A DNA stretch of 54,714 bases. Origin: Hydrogenophaga intermedia (GTDB lineage Bacteria; Pseudomonadota; Gammaproteobacteria; Burkholderiales; Burkholderiaceae_C). The notes below the pieces were generated by a model. The model did no database searches, was not told the DNA's origin, and saw nothing but the letters and a program-made list of their open reading frames with translations. This document shows positions 1 through 7,803 of the stretch, piece after piece. Both the position numbers and the translations under genes were made by a program. The DNA is taken from assembly GCF_023715105.1 (NCBI RefSeq), contig NZ_JAMBNO010000023.1, positions 1-54,714 of the forward strand, read 5' to 3'. Every line of letters starts with the position of its first letter. Positions within the stretch are counted from its first letter, which is position 1.

Positions 1-145
1 CGGCATTGGTCAGGCCAACGTACTTGGCGACGGCTCCCTTGGATATGTTGAGGGTGGCAGCGATCTGCTCGTGCGAGAGATCGGCCTGCCACTTCAGGCG
101 GATAACGTCTTTGATCATGCGTAGAGACATTCGAGGTTTGGGCAT
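1..145 (-). CDS. istA: IS21 family transposase IstA, N-terminal fragment (cut by window edge)
   Basis: The 48 visible residues start MPKPRMSMRMIKDVIRLKW-like (here MPKPRMSLRMIKDV) and contain a helix-turn-helix (about residues 24-46, LSHEQIAATLNISKGAVAKY). This is the usual N-terminal DNA-binding region of IS21 IstA transposases, which carry a DDE catalytic domain further on. The catalytic part and the partner ATPase IstB lie to the left of the window. Nothing in the visible part is frameshifted, so the gene may be intact. ATG at 145 is the first start and lies just inside the repeat-bearing terminal region. Confidence 0.8.
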   Translation of the reverse strand, partial: MPKPRMSLRMIKDVIRLKWQADLSHEQIAATLNISKGAVAKYVGLTNA

Positions 146-248
146 CTGGCTCCTGAGGGCAAAAGCCGTCGAGGTTAGGACGCCCGGGTTGAGTTCTCTA
201 CGCAGCACTGCCAGGCTTCAGGCCCAACAAAAATGAGGACTGAAACGG

Positions 249-380
249 CGGTCACGATGACCGAAATGCTCGGTCACGTTGCCGAAACGACCGGTCACGA
301 TGAACCGAAAATGGACTTGGTCACGATAGGCCGAAATCCTCGGTCACGATGCCGAAATCACCGGTCACGTTGGTCCGAAA
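249..380. repeat. Six imperfect direct repeats, IS21 terminal binding sites
   Basis: Copies lie at 249-266, 271-287, 292-310, 319-336, 341-357 and 362-380. Each has a GGTCACG core followed by 2-5 variable bases and CCGAAA. Centre-to-centre spacing is about 21-27 bp, so they lie at roughly two-helical-turn intervals. They sit between the inferred IS tip and the transposase gene and are best read as transposase-binding sites. Confidence 0.75.
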
Positions 381-400
381 TACCCAGCGATCTACACACA

Positions 401-736
401 TGTGCTGAAGGTGGCCACTGGTAGCACCGCCAGCCCTCTGGATAATTTGGCACCTTAGAACTGAAGGTCCGGTTTTCGGAACGTGGGTGAAGGACTGCTC
501 CGGGTCAGAAGATGCCGGCCACGTTTCAAAAGGGAACGTCTCAGTCCAGTCTTAAGCACCCGTTGCAGCTCCGAATCTCAGATGAAGCGACAGCGGCAAC
601 GGTCAACCCGTTTCAGAAAAGTCGATCAGTCGCTTACCCCAACCTGGCGTGATCCTCACCGCACCCTTCGCATCGATCGCCACAGGGTTCTCGGTGATCG
701 ACCGCTGGAAAGCGGGCGGCCGTCGGGTGATGGCCT
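401..736. other. Gene-poor strip between IS21 end and the next gene
   Basis: About 336 bp of lower-GC sequence with no open frame whose translation looks like a protein. No tRNA, terminator or attachment site was recognised. It may hold remnants of older insertions, but no remnant can be named. Confidence 0.5.
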
Positions 737-1345
737 GTGTACCATCGGTCCGTGGATTTCCTTCTTCTCCTCCCTCTCACGCTCGTTGCTTTGTGGATCA
801 CCAGGGGCAGGCAGCAGCAACGGCGCATAGCCATCCTGGCCCGCTACCTGCACGGCCACGACATCGAAAAGCACATTGAGACGCTGTCGCAGGGTTACTC
901 GCGCGCCCTGGGCGAATCAGACCCCACCCGCGGCGAGCAGGTTTGGGGCGTGCTGCGCGGGACGGAAGATGCCCTGAGCCGGCAGGTCAGCAAGCTGGCG
1001 GAGGACTTCGCGGGTGTCGAGCCCACGGCCACGCGCGTGAGCAAGTTCCCGATCTGGTTGCCCGGTTCGCCCGCGTTCGACAGGTCCTTCGACATGCGAG
1101 AGGCGCTGCGCGTACACGCCCGCGGCATCTGCCGTGCGATCGAGCAACAGGGCGCCTCCCCGAAGGACCGCGCCTTTGCCATTCTGGCCGAGATGCTCCT
1201 GATGCAGCATACCTGTCACTGGTATTGCCGGTCGAAGTCCGTGGCATCGGCCCGCATGCTGGCCAGCCACCAAACGTCATATGAGCAACTTGTCGCGAGC
1301 GTACTGCCGCAGACGCGACAGGAGTATCTCGAGCTGGTGACCTGA
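737..1345 (+). CDS. Hypothetical membrane-anchored protein (202 aa)
   Basis: The function is not recognised. The N-terminus is a single hydrophobic segment (about residues 7-19, DFLLLLPLTLVAL) followed by a basic stretch (RGRQQQRR). This suggests one membrane anchor with the remaining roughly 180 residues in the cytoplasm. The rest is soluble and mixed helical, with no cysteine or metal motif and no nucleotide-binding signature. The start is a GTG at 737; an in-frame GTG at 752 would shorten the protein by five residues. It stands alone between IS21 debris and a convergent flavoprotein gene and may be accessory DNA brought in with, or disturbed by, the insertion element. Confidence 0.55.
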   Translation: MYHRSVDFLLLLPLTLVALWITRGRQQQRRIAILARYLHGHDIEKHIETLSQGYSRALGESDPTRGEQVWGVLRGTEDALSRQVSKLAEDFAGVEPTATRVSKFPIWLPGSPAFDRSFDMREALRVHARGICRAIEQQGASPKDRAFAILAEMLLMQHTCHWYCRSKSVASARMLASHQTSYEQLVASVLPQTRQEYLELVT

Positions 1346-1449
1346 CGATGGCAGGGGGCCTCTCTCGAGGTCGGCAAAGACGAGGCTGCAGCCCATGGTT
1401 TCGACTTTGGGAAAAAACTAACTGCGCCTGGTGAGCTGCTCATCAACCC

Positions 1450-1584
1450 ATGAAGCGAATGCACCATCTGCTGCGCTTGAGTGAACAGGATGCCTGCGAC
1501 ATCGCCCAGACCATGTTGGCCAATGGCTGCGTCCGTTCTCCCCAAGATCGGGCAGACCTCTCCTCAAGGAATCGGATACGGTAG
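1450..1584 (+). CDS. Possible small ORF (44 aa), doubtful
   Basis: An ATG frame of 44 codons lies in the gap between the 202-aa protein and the convergent flavoprotein gene, and overlaps the 3' end of the latter by 21 bp. The peptide begins MKRMHHLLRLSEQDACDIAQ. About two thirds of third positions are G or C, compatible with coding in this genome, but no clear ribosome-binding site precedes it and no family is recognised. It could also be the relic of a longer gene. Confidence 0.2.
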   Translation: MKRMHHLLRLSEQDACDIAQTMLANGCVRSPQDRADLSSRNRIR

Positions 1585-2859
1585 TTCGTCCGGTGTGTTG
1601 AGCGCGAGATCGCGGTAGTGCGACTGCCAGCTGTCGGGAGGGTAGCTCGCCGGGTCGCGCGGGGCGAGGTGTTGGACGATGTCGAAGTGGTTGACTTTGT
1701 GGCCCATGGGCACGTCGTCGAGCCGTGCTGTGCCCTTGATGTGAGACATGATGGTGCGGCAAAGCAGCGCGTAGGCCCACGGGGACGAGCCAATGCCGTC
1801 CAGGCCGACGCCAGGGAAGTACAGGTTGGATGCGTCCAGGCTGCGAAAGATGCAGCCGCAGCGCGCCGCCAGATCCTCCACATTGCGGATGGAGGCGATG
1901 GCTACCGATGCAAAGTACGACAGATCGATACCGTAGCCGGTGCCCCAGAGCAGCAGCTCGGTTGGTACGGCCTGCCCGTTTGACAGCGCCACCGTGTTGC
2001 CGGTGATGCTCTCCACGCTGGCGTGGTGGCGATCAATCTCCGCATAGTGCTCGAGCATGGCGGGGCGCCCTGGAATGAGCTGGTCGCGCAGCACGTCGAA
2101 GGGCTGCGTGGGCATGATGTCGGTGATGCCGAATTTTTGGTAGCGCTCGCGCATGTCGGCACCGATGGTTGCGCTTTGCTGCTCGGCCGTCATGCCGCTG
2201 GCCTGCAGGCGGGCAAAGCCGCGCACGCTACCGGCCACGTGTTTGGGTTTGCGCGTGGGCACAAACCAGCGCGTGCCCCGAAAGGCCCAGGTCAGGCGCC
2301 GCGCGCCGTGCTGAATGCACAGCTCCAGCAGGTCAAAGGCCGAGGCGCCGCCGCCCACCACCAGGACGTCGCGGCCACTCAACAGGCCGGGGTCTCGCAG
2401 CGCGCTCGAATGGAATTCGCGCACCGTGCTTCCCGTGCGCGCGCATGCAGGGATGTTCGGCGTGTTGTGTGCGCCCGTGGCCGCCACCAGGTGCCGCGCG
2501 TGCACCAGGCCCTGGGGCGTGGCCAGCTCCCAGCCGGCGGCGTCCTCCCGGGCCGACTGCACCGGCGTGTTCAGCTGGATGCCGTCGGCCAGGCCGAAGT
2601 GCTCGACCCAGGCTTCGATGTTGGCCAGGATGTGCGGCTGGGTCGCTCCCTGCAACGGCAGGTCACCCAGCTGCCAGTCTGCGGTGCTGATCTGGATGTC
2701 CTGCCAGGCGGGGAGGTCGCGCCAGAGCCCGCCCACGCGGCCCTGGCGCTCCAGCACCACGGCGTCCAGCCCGGCCCGACGCGCATAGGCCAGTGCCACG
2801 ACGCCGGCCAGGCCACCGCCCACGATGGCCACATCGAATCGCTTGCCGGTGATCTGCAC
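1564..2859 (-). CDS. NAD(P)/FAD-dependent oxidoreductase, flavin-containing monooxygenase type
   Basis: The protein has two Rossmann dinucleotide-binding motifs. The N-terminal GGGLAG (residues 14-19, after FDVAIV) is for FAD. A central VVGGGASAF (near residues 166-173) is for NAD(P)H. An ATG turn (LVAATGAH) lies between them. This layout is that of group B flavin monooxygenases and related YhcX/CzcO-like oxidoreductases, which oxygenate or oxidise small organic molecules in the cytoplasm; the substrate is not evident. The start chosen is the GTG at 2859, because AGGAGG stands four bases before it and the flavin motif then lies at the usual distance. A longer frame starting at 2922 is less likely. 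A similar flavoprotein lies at 53106-54491. Confidence 0.75.
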   Translation of the reverse strand: MQITGKRFDVAIVGGGLAGVVALAYARRAGLDAVVLERQGRVGGLWRDLPAWQDIQISTADWQLGDLPLQGATQPHILANIEAWVEHFGLADGIQLNTPVQSAREDAAGWELATPQGLVHARHLVAATGAHNTPNIPACARTGSTVREFHSSALRDPGLLSGRDVLVVGGGASAFDLLELCIQHGARRLTWAFRGTRWFVPTRKPKHVAGSVRGFARLQASGMTAEQQSATIGADMRERYQKFGITDIMPTQPFDVLRDQLIPGRPAMLEHYAEIDRHHASVESITGNTVALSNGQAVPTELLLWGTGYGIDLSYFASVAIASIRNVEDLAARCGCIFRSLDASNLYFPGVGLDGIGSSPWAYALLCRTIMSHIKGTARLDDVPMGHKVNHFDIVQHLAPRDPASYPPDSWQSHYRDLALNTPDELPYPIP

Positions 2860-2949
2860 GATGCCTCCTGAGCGATGGCGTCGCCGCATCATGTCCCAGG
2901 CTGATTGCGCTTGTCCATGCACAGCGCGATCTGCCGCGCGCGGCCGCGT

Positions 2950-4434
2950 TCAGATCTGCCGTGTGCGGGCCAGGGGCGGGTTGGCCTCGAAGTAGCGCAC
3001 GATGCCGCGCAGCAGGGCGTCGGCGAGCTCGTTCTGGTACTTGGGGTCGTTCAGGCGGCGCTCTTCGTCGGGGTTGCTGATGAAGGCGGTTTCCACCAGC
3101 ACGCTGGGGATGTCGGGCGCGCGCAGCACCGCGAAGTTGGCCTGTTCCACGCGCGGCTTGTGCAGCTTGCCCACTTGCTTCACCTCGCCCAGCAGCTTGC
3201 TGCCGATCTTGAGGCTGTCGTTGATCTGGGCGGTGGTGCTCATGTCGAGCAAGGTGCGCTGCACGGTGGCGTCCTTGGCCTTGACGTTGATGCCGCCCAC
3301 CAGGTCGGCCGCGTTTTCCTTGTCGGCCATCCAGCGCGCGGCGGCGGAGCTCGCGCCGCGGGTGCTGAGCGCGTAGACGCTGGCGCCTGCGGGCTTGGGG
3401 CTGTAGAAGGCGTCGGCGTGGATGCTGATGAAAAGGTCAGCGCGCACGCGCTGGGCCTTGCTCACGCGCGTTTGCAGCGGCACGAAGAAGTCGGCGTCGC
3501 GCGTCATGTAGGCGCGCATGGGGTTGCCGTTGACGGTGGTGGCGTTGATGCGGTCGCGCAGCTTCTGGGCGATCTGCAGCACCACGGTTTTCTCGCGTGT
3601 GCCGCGCGGGCCGATAGCGCCCGGGTCCTCGCCGCCGTGGCCGGGGTCGAGCGCGACGACGATGAGGCGTTCGGTCTTGCGCGCGGGCGCGCTGCCGGGG
3701 CGCTGCTTGCTGGGCGGGGGCGGGCCCTTGGCCACGGTGGTGGCGTCGCCGGGTTTGGCTGGGGCGCCGGCCGCTTCGTTGGCTTTGTCGGCCGGCGCCG
3801 CCCCGGGCTTGCCCGCGCGGGCGATCAGGTCGCCCAGCGGGTCGTGCGCTTCACCGGGTGGGGTGGGCGGCGCGGCCGGGCCGGGGCTGGCCTGCGCCAG
3901 GCGTCCGGTCTCCAGGCCCAGCAGGCGTGCCGCGCGCTCGCTCGCCTCGTCGCGCGATTTCATGGCCTGCGCGATCAGCTGTTCCAGCGGGTCGGGCGGG
4001 TTGGTGGGGTAGAGGTCGAACACCAGCCGGTGCTGGTAGGCGGCCACCGGCGGCAGGTTGAACACCTGCGGCTGGATGGCGTGCTTGAGGTCGATGACCA
4101 GCCGCACCACGTTGGGCGCGTTCTGGCCCACGCGGATACCGGCGATGTTGGGGTCGTCAGCGCGCAGCTGCGCCACCAGCTCGCGCAGGCCGGGCAGCAG
4201 GTCAATGCCCTCGATGTCGACCGCCAGGCGCGGCGGCTCGTTCACCATGAAGGAGCGCGCGCTGAGCGGTGCATCGCTTTCGATGGTGACGCGGGTGTAG
4301 TCCTCCGCCGGCCAGAGGCGTACCGCCAGCACGCTGGCGCCGCGCGCGATGTGCGCGCTGCCGAGCAGCAGCACCAGGGTGCCGGCGCGCAGCAGCGTGC
4401 GGCGGGGCAGGGCGGCTTGCGGCGGTGCCGTCAT
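2950..4434 (-). CDS. amiC: N-acetylmuramoyl-L-alanine amidase AmiC-type (Tat-exported)
   Basis: This is a periplasmic zinc amidase that cuts the amide bond between N-acetylmuramic acid and the stem peptide during daughter-cell separation. The N-terminus carries a twin-arginine signal (PRRTLLRAGTLVLLLG), then an AMIN domain (peptidoglycan or septum targeting; VRLWPAEDYTRVTIESD), a proline/alanine-rich linker and a C-terminal Amidase_3 domain. That domain has VVALDPGHGGEDPGAIG, containing a zinc histidine, and VLVETAFISNPDEE, containing the catalytic glutamate. At 494 aa it has normal length for Burkholderiales AmiC. Its ATG at 4434 overlaps the tsaE stop by 4 nt (ATGA), so the two are translationally coupled, a common pairing in proteobacteria. 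Confidence 0.92.
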   Translation of the reverse strand: MTAPPQAALPRRTLLRAGTLVLLLGSAHIARGASVLAVRLWPAEDYTRVTIESDAPLSARSFMVNEPPRLAVDIEGIDLLPGLRELVAQLRADDPNIAGIRVGQNAPNVVRLVIDLKHAIQPQVFNLPPVAAYQHRLVFDLYPTNPPDPLEQLIAQAMKSRDEASERAARLLGLETGRLAQASPGPAAPPTPPGEAHDPLGDLIARAGKPGAAPADKANEAAGAPAKPGDATTVAKGPPPPSKQRPGSAPARKTERLIVVALDPGHGGEDPGAIGPRGTREKTVVLQIAQKLRDRINATTVNGNPMRAYMTRDADFFVPLQTRVSKAQRVRADLFISIHADAFYSPKPAGASVYALSTRGASSAAARWMADKENAADLVGGINVKAKDATVQRTLLDMSTTAQINDSLKIGSKLLGEVKQVGKLHKPRVEQANFAVLRAPDIPSVLVETAFISNPDEERRLNDPKYQNELADALLRGIVRYFEANPPLARTRQI

Positions 4435-4958
4435 GCGATGGCGGCCAGCAGCAGGCGGCCGGCGGGCGTTTGGGCCTCGGCGCGCACGCGTCGCGCGTCG
4501 TCGTGCTCGGGGTCGGTGTTCATCGGGTCGGGGTCGATGTGCAGGTCCAGGTCGATCGGGGGCAGGAAGCCGGCCGCGCGCTCGGGCCATTCGACGAGCT
4601 TGAGGCCCGGGCTGGCGAACAGTTCCCGAAAGCCCGCTTCCTCCCACTCGCGCGGGTCGCAGAAGCGGTAGAAGTCGAAATGCCAGATGGACAGCACCTC
4701 GCCGGGCGGCATCAGCGGGCAGTCGATGGCGCTGTGCGGTTCCACCACCGCGTAGGTGGGGCTCTTGATGCGCCCGCGCACGCCCAGGGCGCGCAGCAGG
4801 TGGCGCACGAAGGTGGTCTTGCCGGCGCCGAGGTCGCCATGCAGGGCCAGCGTGGCGTGGGCAACGGCCGGGCACGTGGCCATCCGCTGGGCAAAGGCCT
4901 GGGTGTCGGCCTCGTGGGCCCAGCGGCCCTGCCAGGTGGCGGGGGGCGTTGCTACCAT
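4431..4958 (-). CDS. tsaE: tRNA threonylcarbamoyladenosine biosynthesis ATPase TsaE
   Basis: TsaE is the ATPase that works with TsaB, TsaD and TsaC to make t6A37 in tRNAs reading ANN codons. The Walker A motif is GDLGAGKTTFVR, followed by the family block SPTYAVVE and the HFDFYR block typical of this family. It is 175 aa, slightly longer than the E. coli protein. The start chosen, ATG at 4958, lies only 9 bp from the divergent queG ATG, so the promoter and leader must overlap the neighbouring gene. It is coupled to amiC by ATGA. Confidence 0.93.
   Translation of the reverse strand: MVATPPATWQGRWAHEADTQAFAQRMATCPAVAHATLALHGDLGAGKTTFVRHLLRALGVRGRIKSPTYAVVEPHSAIDCPLMPPGEVLSIWHFDFYRFCDPREWEEAGFRELFASPGLKLVEWPERAAGFLPPIDLDLHIDPDPMNTDPEHDDARRVRAEAQTPAGRLLLAAIA
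4953..4958 (+). promoter_or_regulatory. -10-like hexamer TACCAT, queG (possible leaderless start)
   Basis: TACCAT lies nine bases before queG ATG 4968. There is no Shine-Dalgarno sequence in between. No good -35 is visible. Confidence 0.4.
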
Positions 4959-4967
4959 CGGCGCCCC

Positions 4968-6044
4968 ATGAAGGCTGTGTTGGATGCTGCTCAACTCGTC
5001 TCGCAGTTGCGTGCTTGGGGACGACAACTTGGATTCTCCCAAATCGGGGTGGCCGGGGTGGACTTGAGCGCCGCAGAACCGGGATTGATGGCCTGGTTGT
5101 CGGCTGGATGCCACGGCGAGATGGCCTACATGGCCGCCCACGGCCTCAAACGTGCGCGCCCGGCCGAGCTGGTGCCCGGCACGCTGAGCGTGATCACCGC
5201 GCGCATGGACTACCTGCCTCGCGATACGCCGCCCGACTGGGTGGACCACGAATGGCAGCGCCTGCAGCGCCCGGGCGAGGCCATCGTCTCGGTGTATGCC
5301 CGTGGGCGGGACTATCACAAGGTGCTGCGCGCGCGCCTGCAGCAACTGGCCGACCGCATTGCCGCGCAGATCGGCCCGTTCGGCCACCGCGTGTTCACCG
5401 ATTCGGCGCCGGTGCTGGAGGTCGAGCTCGCTTCACGCAGCGGCATCGGCTGGCGCGGCAAGCACACGCTCACGCTGCACCGCGAGGCGGGCTCGATGTT
5501 CTTCCTGGGCGAGATCTACGTCGATCTGCAACTGCCGCCGAGCGAACCGGTCACCGACCACTGCGGCACGTGCAGCGCCTGCATCGATGTGTGCCCCACG
5601 CAGGCCATCACCGGCCCGCAGCGCGTGGACGCGCGCCGCTGCATCAGCTACCTCACCATCGAACACGCAGGGCCGATTCCGCTGGAACTGCGCGCGCCCA
5701 TGGGCAACCGCATCTACGGCTGCGACGACTGCCAGCTGGCCTGCCCCTGGAACAAGTTCGCGCAGCGCGCCACGCTGCCCGATTTCGACGTGCGCGAGGG
5801 CTTTGCCGGCGCCACGATGGTCGAGCTGTTCGGCTGGAGCGAGGACGAGTTCCTGCGCCGCACCGAAGGCAGCGCGATCCGCCGCATTGGCCACGAGCGC
5901 TGGCTGCGCAATCTGGCGGTGGGCCTGGGCAATGCGCTGCGTGGTAAGCCGGACCCGGCCATCACGCAGGCGCTGCAGGCGCGCGCCGAACACCCCAGCG
6001 CACTCGTGCGCGAGCACGTGGCCTGGGCGCTGGCGCAGGGTTGA
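4968..6044 (+). CDS. queG: Epoxyqueuosine reductase QueG
   Basis: QueG carries out the last step of queuosine synthesis in tRNA, reducing epoxyqueuosine with a cobalamin cofactor and two [4Fe-4S] clusters in the cytoplasm. Ferredoxin-like cysteine clusters are visible: CGTCSACIDVCPTQAI and CDDCQLACPWNK. The C-terminal region has the HEAT-like pattern of QueG (RNLAVGLGNAL, VREHVAWAL). At 358 aa it matches the family. The ATG at 4968 has no Shine-Dalgarno sequence; instead TACCAT lies nine bases before it, suggesting a leaderless transcript. It diverges from tsaE with 9 bp between the two ATGs. Confidence 0.93.
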   Translation: MKAVLDAAQLVSQLRAWGRQLGFSQIGVAGVDLSAAEPGLMAWLSAGCHGEMAYMAAHGLKRARPAELVPGTLSVITARMDYLPRDTPPDWVDHEWQRLQRPGEAIVSVYARGRDYHKVLRARLQQLADRIAAQIGPFGHRVFTDSAPVLEVELASRSGIGWRGKHTLTLHREAGSMFFLGEIYVDLQLPPSEPVTDHCGTCSACIDVCPTQAITGPQRVDARRCISYLTIEHAGPIPLELRAPMGNRIYGCDDCQLACPWNKFAQRATLPDFDVREGFAGATMVELFGWSEDEFLRRTEGSAIRRIGHERWLRNLAVGLGNALRGKPDPAITQALQARAEHPSALVREHVAWALAQG

Positions 6045-6065
6045 GGGCCGGGCGCGCGGGCGCGT

Positions 6066-7634
6066 TCAGCCTTGCTGCGCGTACTTCAACCGCAGCTCGC
6101 GCTTGAGCAGCTTGCCGCTCGGGTTCTTGGGCAGCGCATCGGTGAACACCACGCGCTTCGGGCTCTTGAAGCCCGCCATGTGCGTGTTGCAGTGGGCGAT
6201 GACTTCGTCCTCGGTGAGCGCGTGGCCGGCCTTGACCACGATGATGGCCGTCACCGCCTCGACCCACTTGGCGTCGGGCAGGCCGATCACCGCCACCTCG
6301 CTCACCGCGCTCAGGCGGTAGATCATTTCCTCCACCTCGCGGCTGGCCACGTTCTCGCCGCCGGTCTTGATCATGTCCTTCTTGCGATCGACGATCGTGA
6401 TGTAGCCCTCGTCGTCGATGGTGGCCAGATCGCCGCTGTGGAACCAGTCGCCGCTGAAGGCGGCGGCGGTTTTCTCGGGGTCGTTGAAGTAGCCCAGCAT
6501 CAGGTGCGGCGATCGGTGCACCACCTCGCCCACCTCGCCGGGCATCACGTCTTCCATCAGTTCGTTGACGACGCGCGTCTCCACGTTGAGCACCGCCTTG
6601 CCGCAAGAGCCCGGCTTGCGCAGCTGGTCCTCGGGCGGCAGCATGGTGGCCAGCGGCGCAATCTCGGTCTGGCCGTACAGGTTCCACAGCCGCACCGCGG
6701 GCAGGCGCGAGGCCAGTTCCTTCAACACCTCCACCGGCATGATGGATGCGCCGTAGTAGCCCTTGGCCAGCGTCTTCAGGCGCGCGGCGTCGAAGGCGGG
6801 CGAGCGCAGCAGCGCGATCCACACCGTGGGCGGCGCGAAGAAGCTGGTGATGCGGTGCTGCTCCAGCAGGTTGAGCAAATGGTCGGGTACCGGCTTGCCG
6901 GTGATGACGTTGCTGCTGCCGATGTAGATGGCGGGGCCGAAGAACACGTCGAGCTGCGCGCAGTGGTACAGCGGCAGCGCGTGCAGGGCCACGTCGGTCT
7001 CGGAGATCTCGGCGTTGATGACGCAGCTCACGTACTGCCACAGCACCGCGTCGTGCGTGAGCATGGCGCCTTTGGGCATGGACTCGGTGCCGCTGGTGTA
7101 GACGATCTGCGCCACGTCGGTGCTTTGCAGCGTCACCTCGGGCAGCGGGTCGGCGCACGCGGCCAGGTGGTCGAAGCGGTGCATGGTCGGGTCGGGCTCG
7201 CTCGGGTCTTCGCCGGGCAGCCAGATGAAGCGCTCCACCGCGGTGTCCAGCGCGGCCGCGGCGCGCGCCAGGCTGCTCAGGCCGCTGTCGGTGGCCAGGG
7301 TTTTCGCCTGCGCGTGGCGCAGGATGTAGGCGACTTCGTCAGCCTTGAGCATGAAGTTGATCGGCACCAGCACCGCGCCGCGGCGCGCCACGGCAAAGCG
7401 CAGCGCCGCGAAACCGTGCGAATTGCGCGCCAGCACGGCCACCTTGTCGCCCTCGGCCACGCCGAGCTGCGCCAGGCCGGCAGCCAGGCGGCTCACCAGG
7501 GCGTTGAAGTCGGCGTAGCTCCAGCGCACCTCGCCGCAGGCGATGGCGAGCTTGTCCGGCAGGCGCAGGGCCGTGCGGTGCAGGGCGTCGGCGATGGTCT
7601 GGCGCCGCACCAGCGGCGAGTAGGCGTGCTTCAT
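6066..7634 (-). CDS. Long/medium-chain acyl-CoA synthetase, AMP-binding family
   Basis: This ANL-superfamily ligase activates a carboxylic acid to acyl-AMP and then acyl-CoA in the cytoplasm. Diagnostic motifs are the P-loop-like VYTSGTESMPKGAMLTH, the YGQTE adenine-binding motif, the hinge-region WFHSGDLATIDDEGYI...DRKKDMIKTGGENV, and the C-terminal catalytic lysine region PKNPSGKLLKRELR. The length (522 aa) and fingerprint fit FadD3-like and other fatty or aromatic acyl-CoA synthetases; the exact acid cannot be told. The ATG at 7634 is preceded by GGAGA at good spacing. It is transcribed away from the lipid-transport operon and faces queG across 21 bp. Confidence 0.85.
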   Translation of the reverse strand: MKHAYSPLVRRQTIADALHRTALRLPDKLAIACGEVRWSYADFNALVSRLAAGLAQLGVAEGDKVAVLARNSHGFAALRFAVARRGAVLVPINFMLKADEVAYILRHAQAKTLATDSGLSSLARAAAALDTAVERFIWLPGEDPSEPDPTMHRFDHLAACADPLPEVTLQSTDVAQIVYTSGTESMPKGAMLTHDAVLWQYVSCVINAEISETDVALHALPLYHCAQLDVFFGPAIYIGSSNVITGKPVPDHLLNLLEQHRITSFFAPPTVWIALLRSPAFDAARLKTLAKGYYGASIMPVEVLKELASRLPAVRLWNLYGQTEIAPLATMLPPEDQLRKPGSCGKAVLNVETRVVNELMEDVMPGEVGEVVHRSPHLMLGYFNDPEKTAAAFSGDWFHSGDLATIDDEGYITIVDRKKDMIKTGGENVASREVEEMIYRLSAVSEVAVIGLPDAKWVEAVTAIIVVKAGHALTEDEVIAHCNTHMAGFKSPKRVVFTDALPKNPSGKLLKRELRLKYAQQG

Positions 7635-7790
7635 GTTGTCTCCGGGGTGCTGTCGGGTCGGTGCCGCTGGGCATTGGAGCGGCGGGTTGCCATTTGGCCA
7701 TCGGCACAAACACCGAGCGCGTCGCCCCTGCGTCACCCGCCTGTCACGAAGTCTCACTTTGCGACATGCCGGCGAGACACGGGCGCTGGC

Positions 7791-7796
7791 TATCAT
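7791..7796 (+). promoter_or_regulatory. -10-like hexamer TATCAT, MlaE-like gene (possible leaderless start)
   Basis: TATCAT lies seven bases before ATG 7804. It overlaps the alternative ATG at 7795, so 7804 is preferred. Confidence 0.4.
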
Positions 7797-7803
7797 GCTG
7801 CGC

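Larger units (their letters stand above)
1..400 (-). mobile_element. IS21-family insertion sequence, left end (rest lies outside the window)
   Basis: The minus strand opens an IstA-type transposase at 145 and runs off the window edge. Ahead of it, at 249-380, are six copies of a motif close to CGGTCACGWTGnnCCGAAA. Repeated transposase-binding sites between the tip and istA are typical of IS21 elements. The outer tip is probably near 398-400 (reading inward TGTGTAGATCGCTGGG), but the boundary is inferred, since the other end and the target duplication are not visible. GC content here is visibly lower than in the rest of the window. Confidence 0.75.

Noticed and set aside
249..380. CRISPR-like array of short repeats
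   Set aside because: Repeats are about 18 bp, imperfect and almost contiguous, without unique 30-bp spacers, and lie at an IS21 end.
649..879. Transposase remnant in 400-880
   Set aside because: A few short translated phrases look protein-like, but none reaches a family motif, so no remnant is claimed.
2905..4671. A 588-codon open frame antisense to amiC
   Set aside because: The translation is biased in Gly, Ala, Arg and Val with no domain; amiC on the other strand is convincing.
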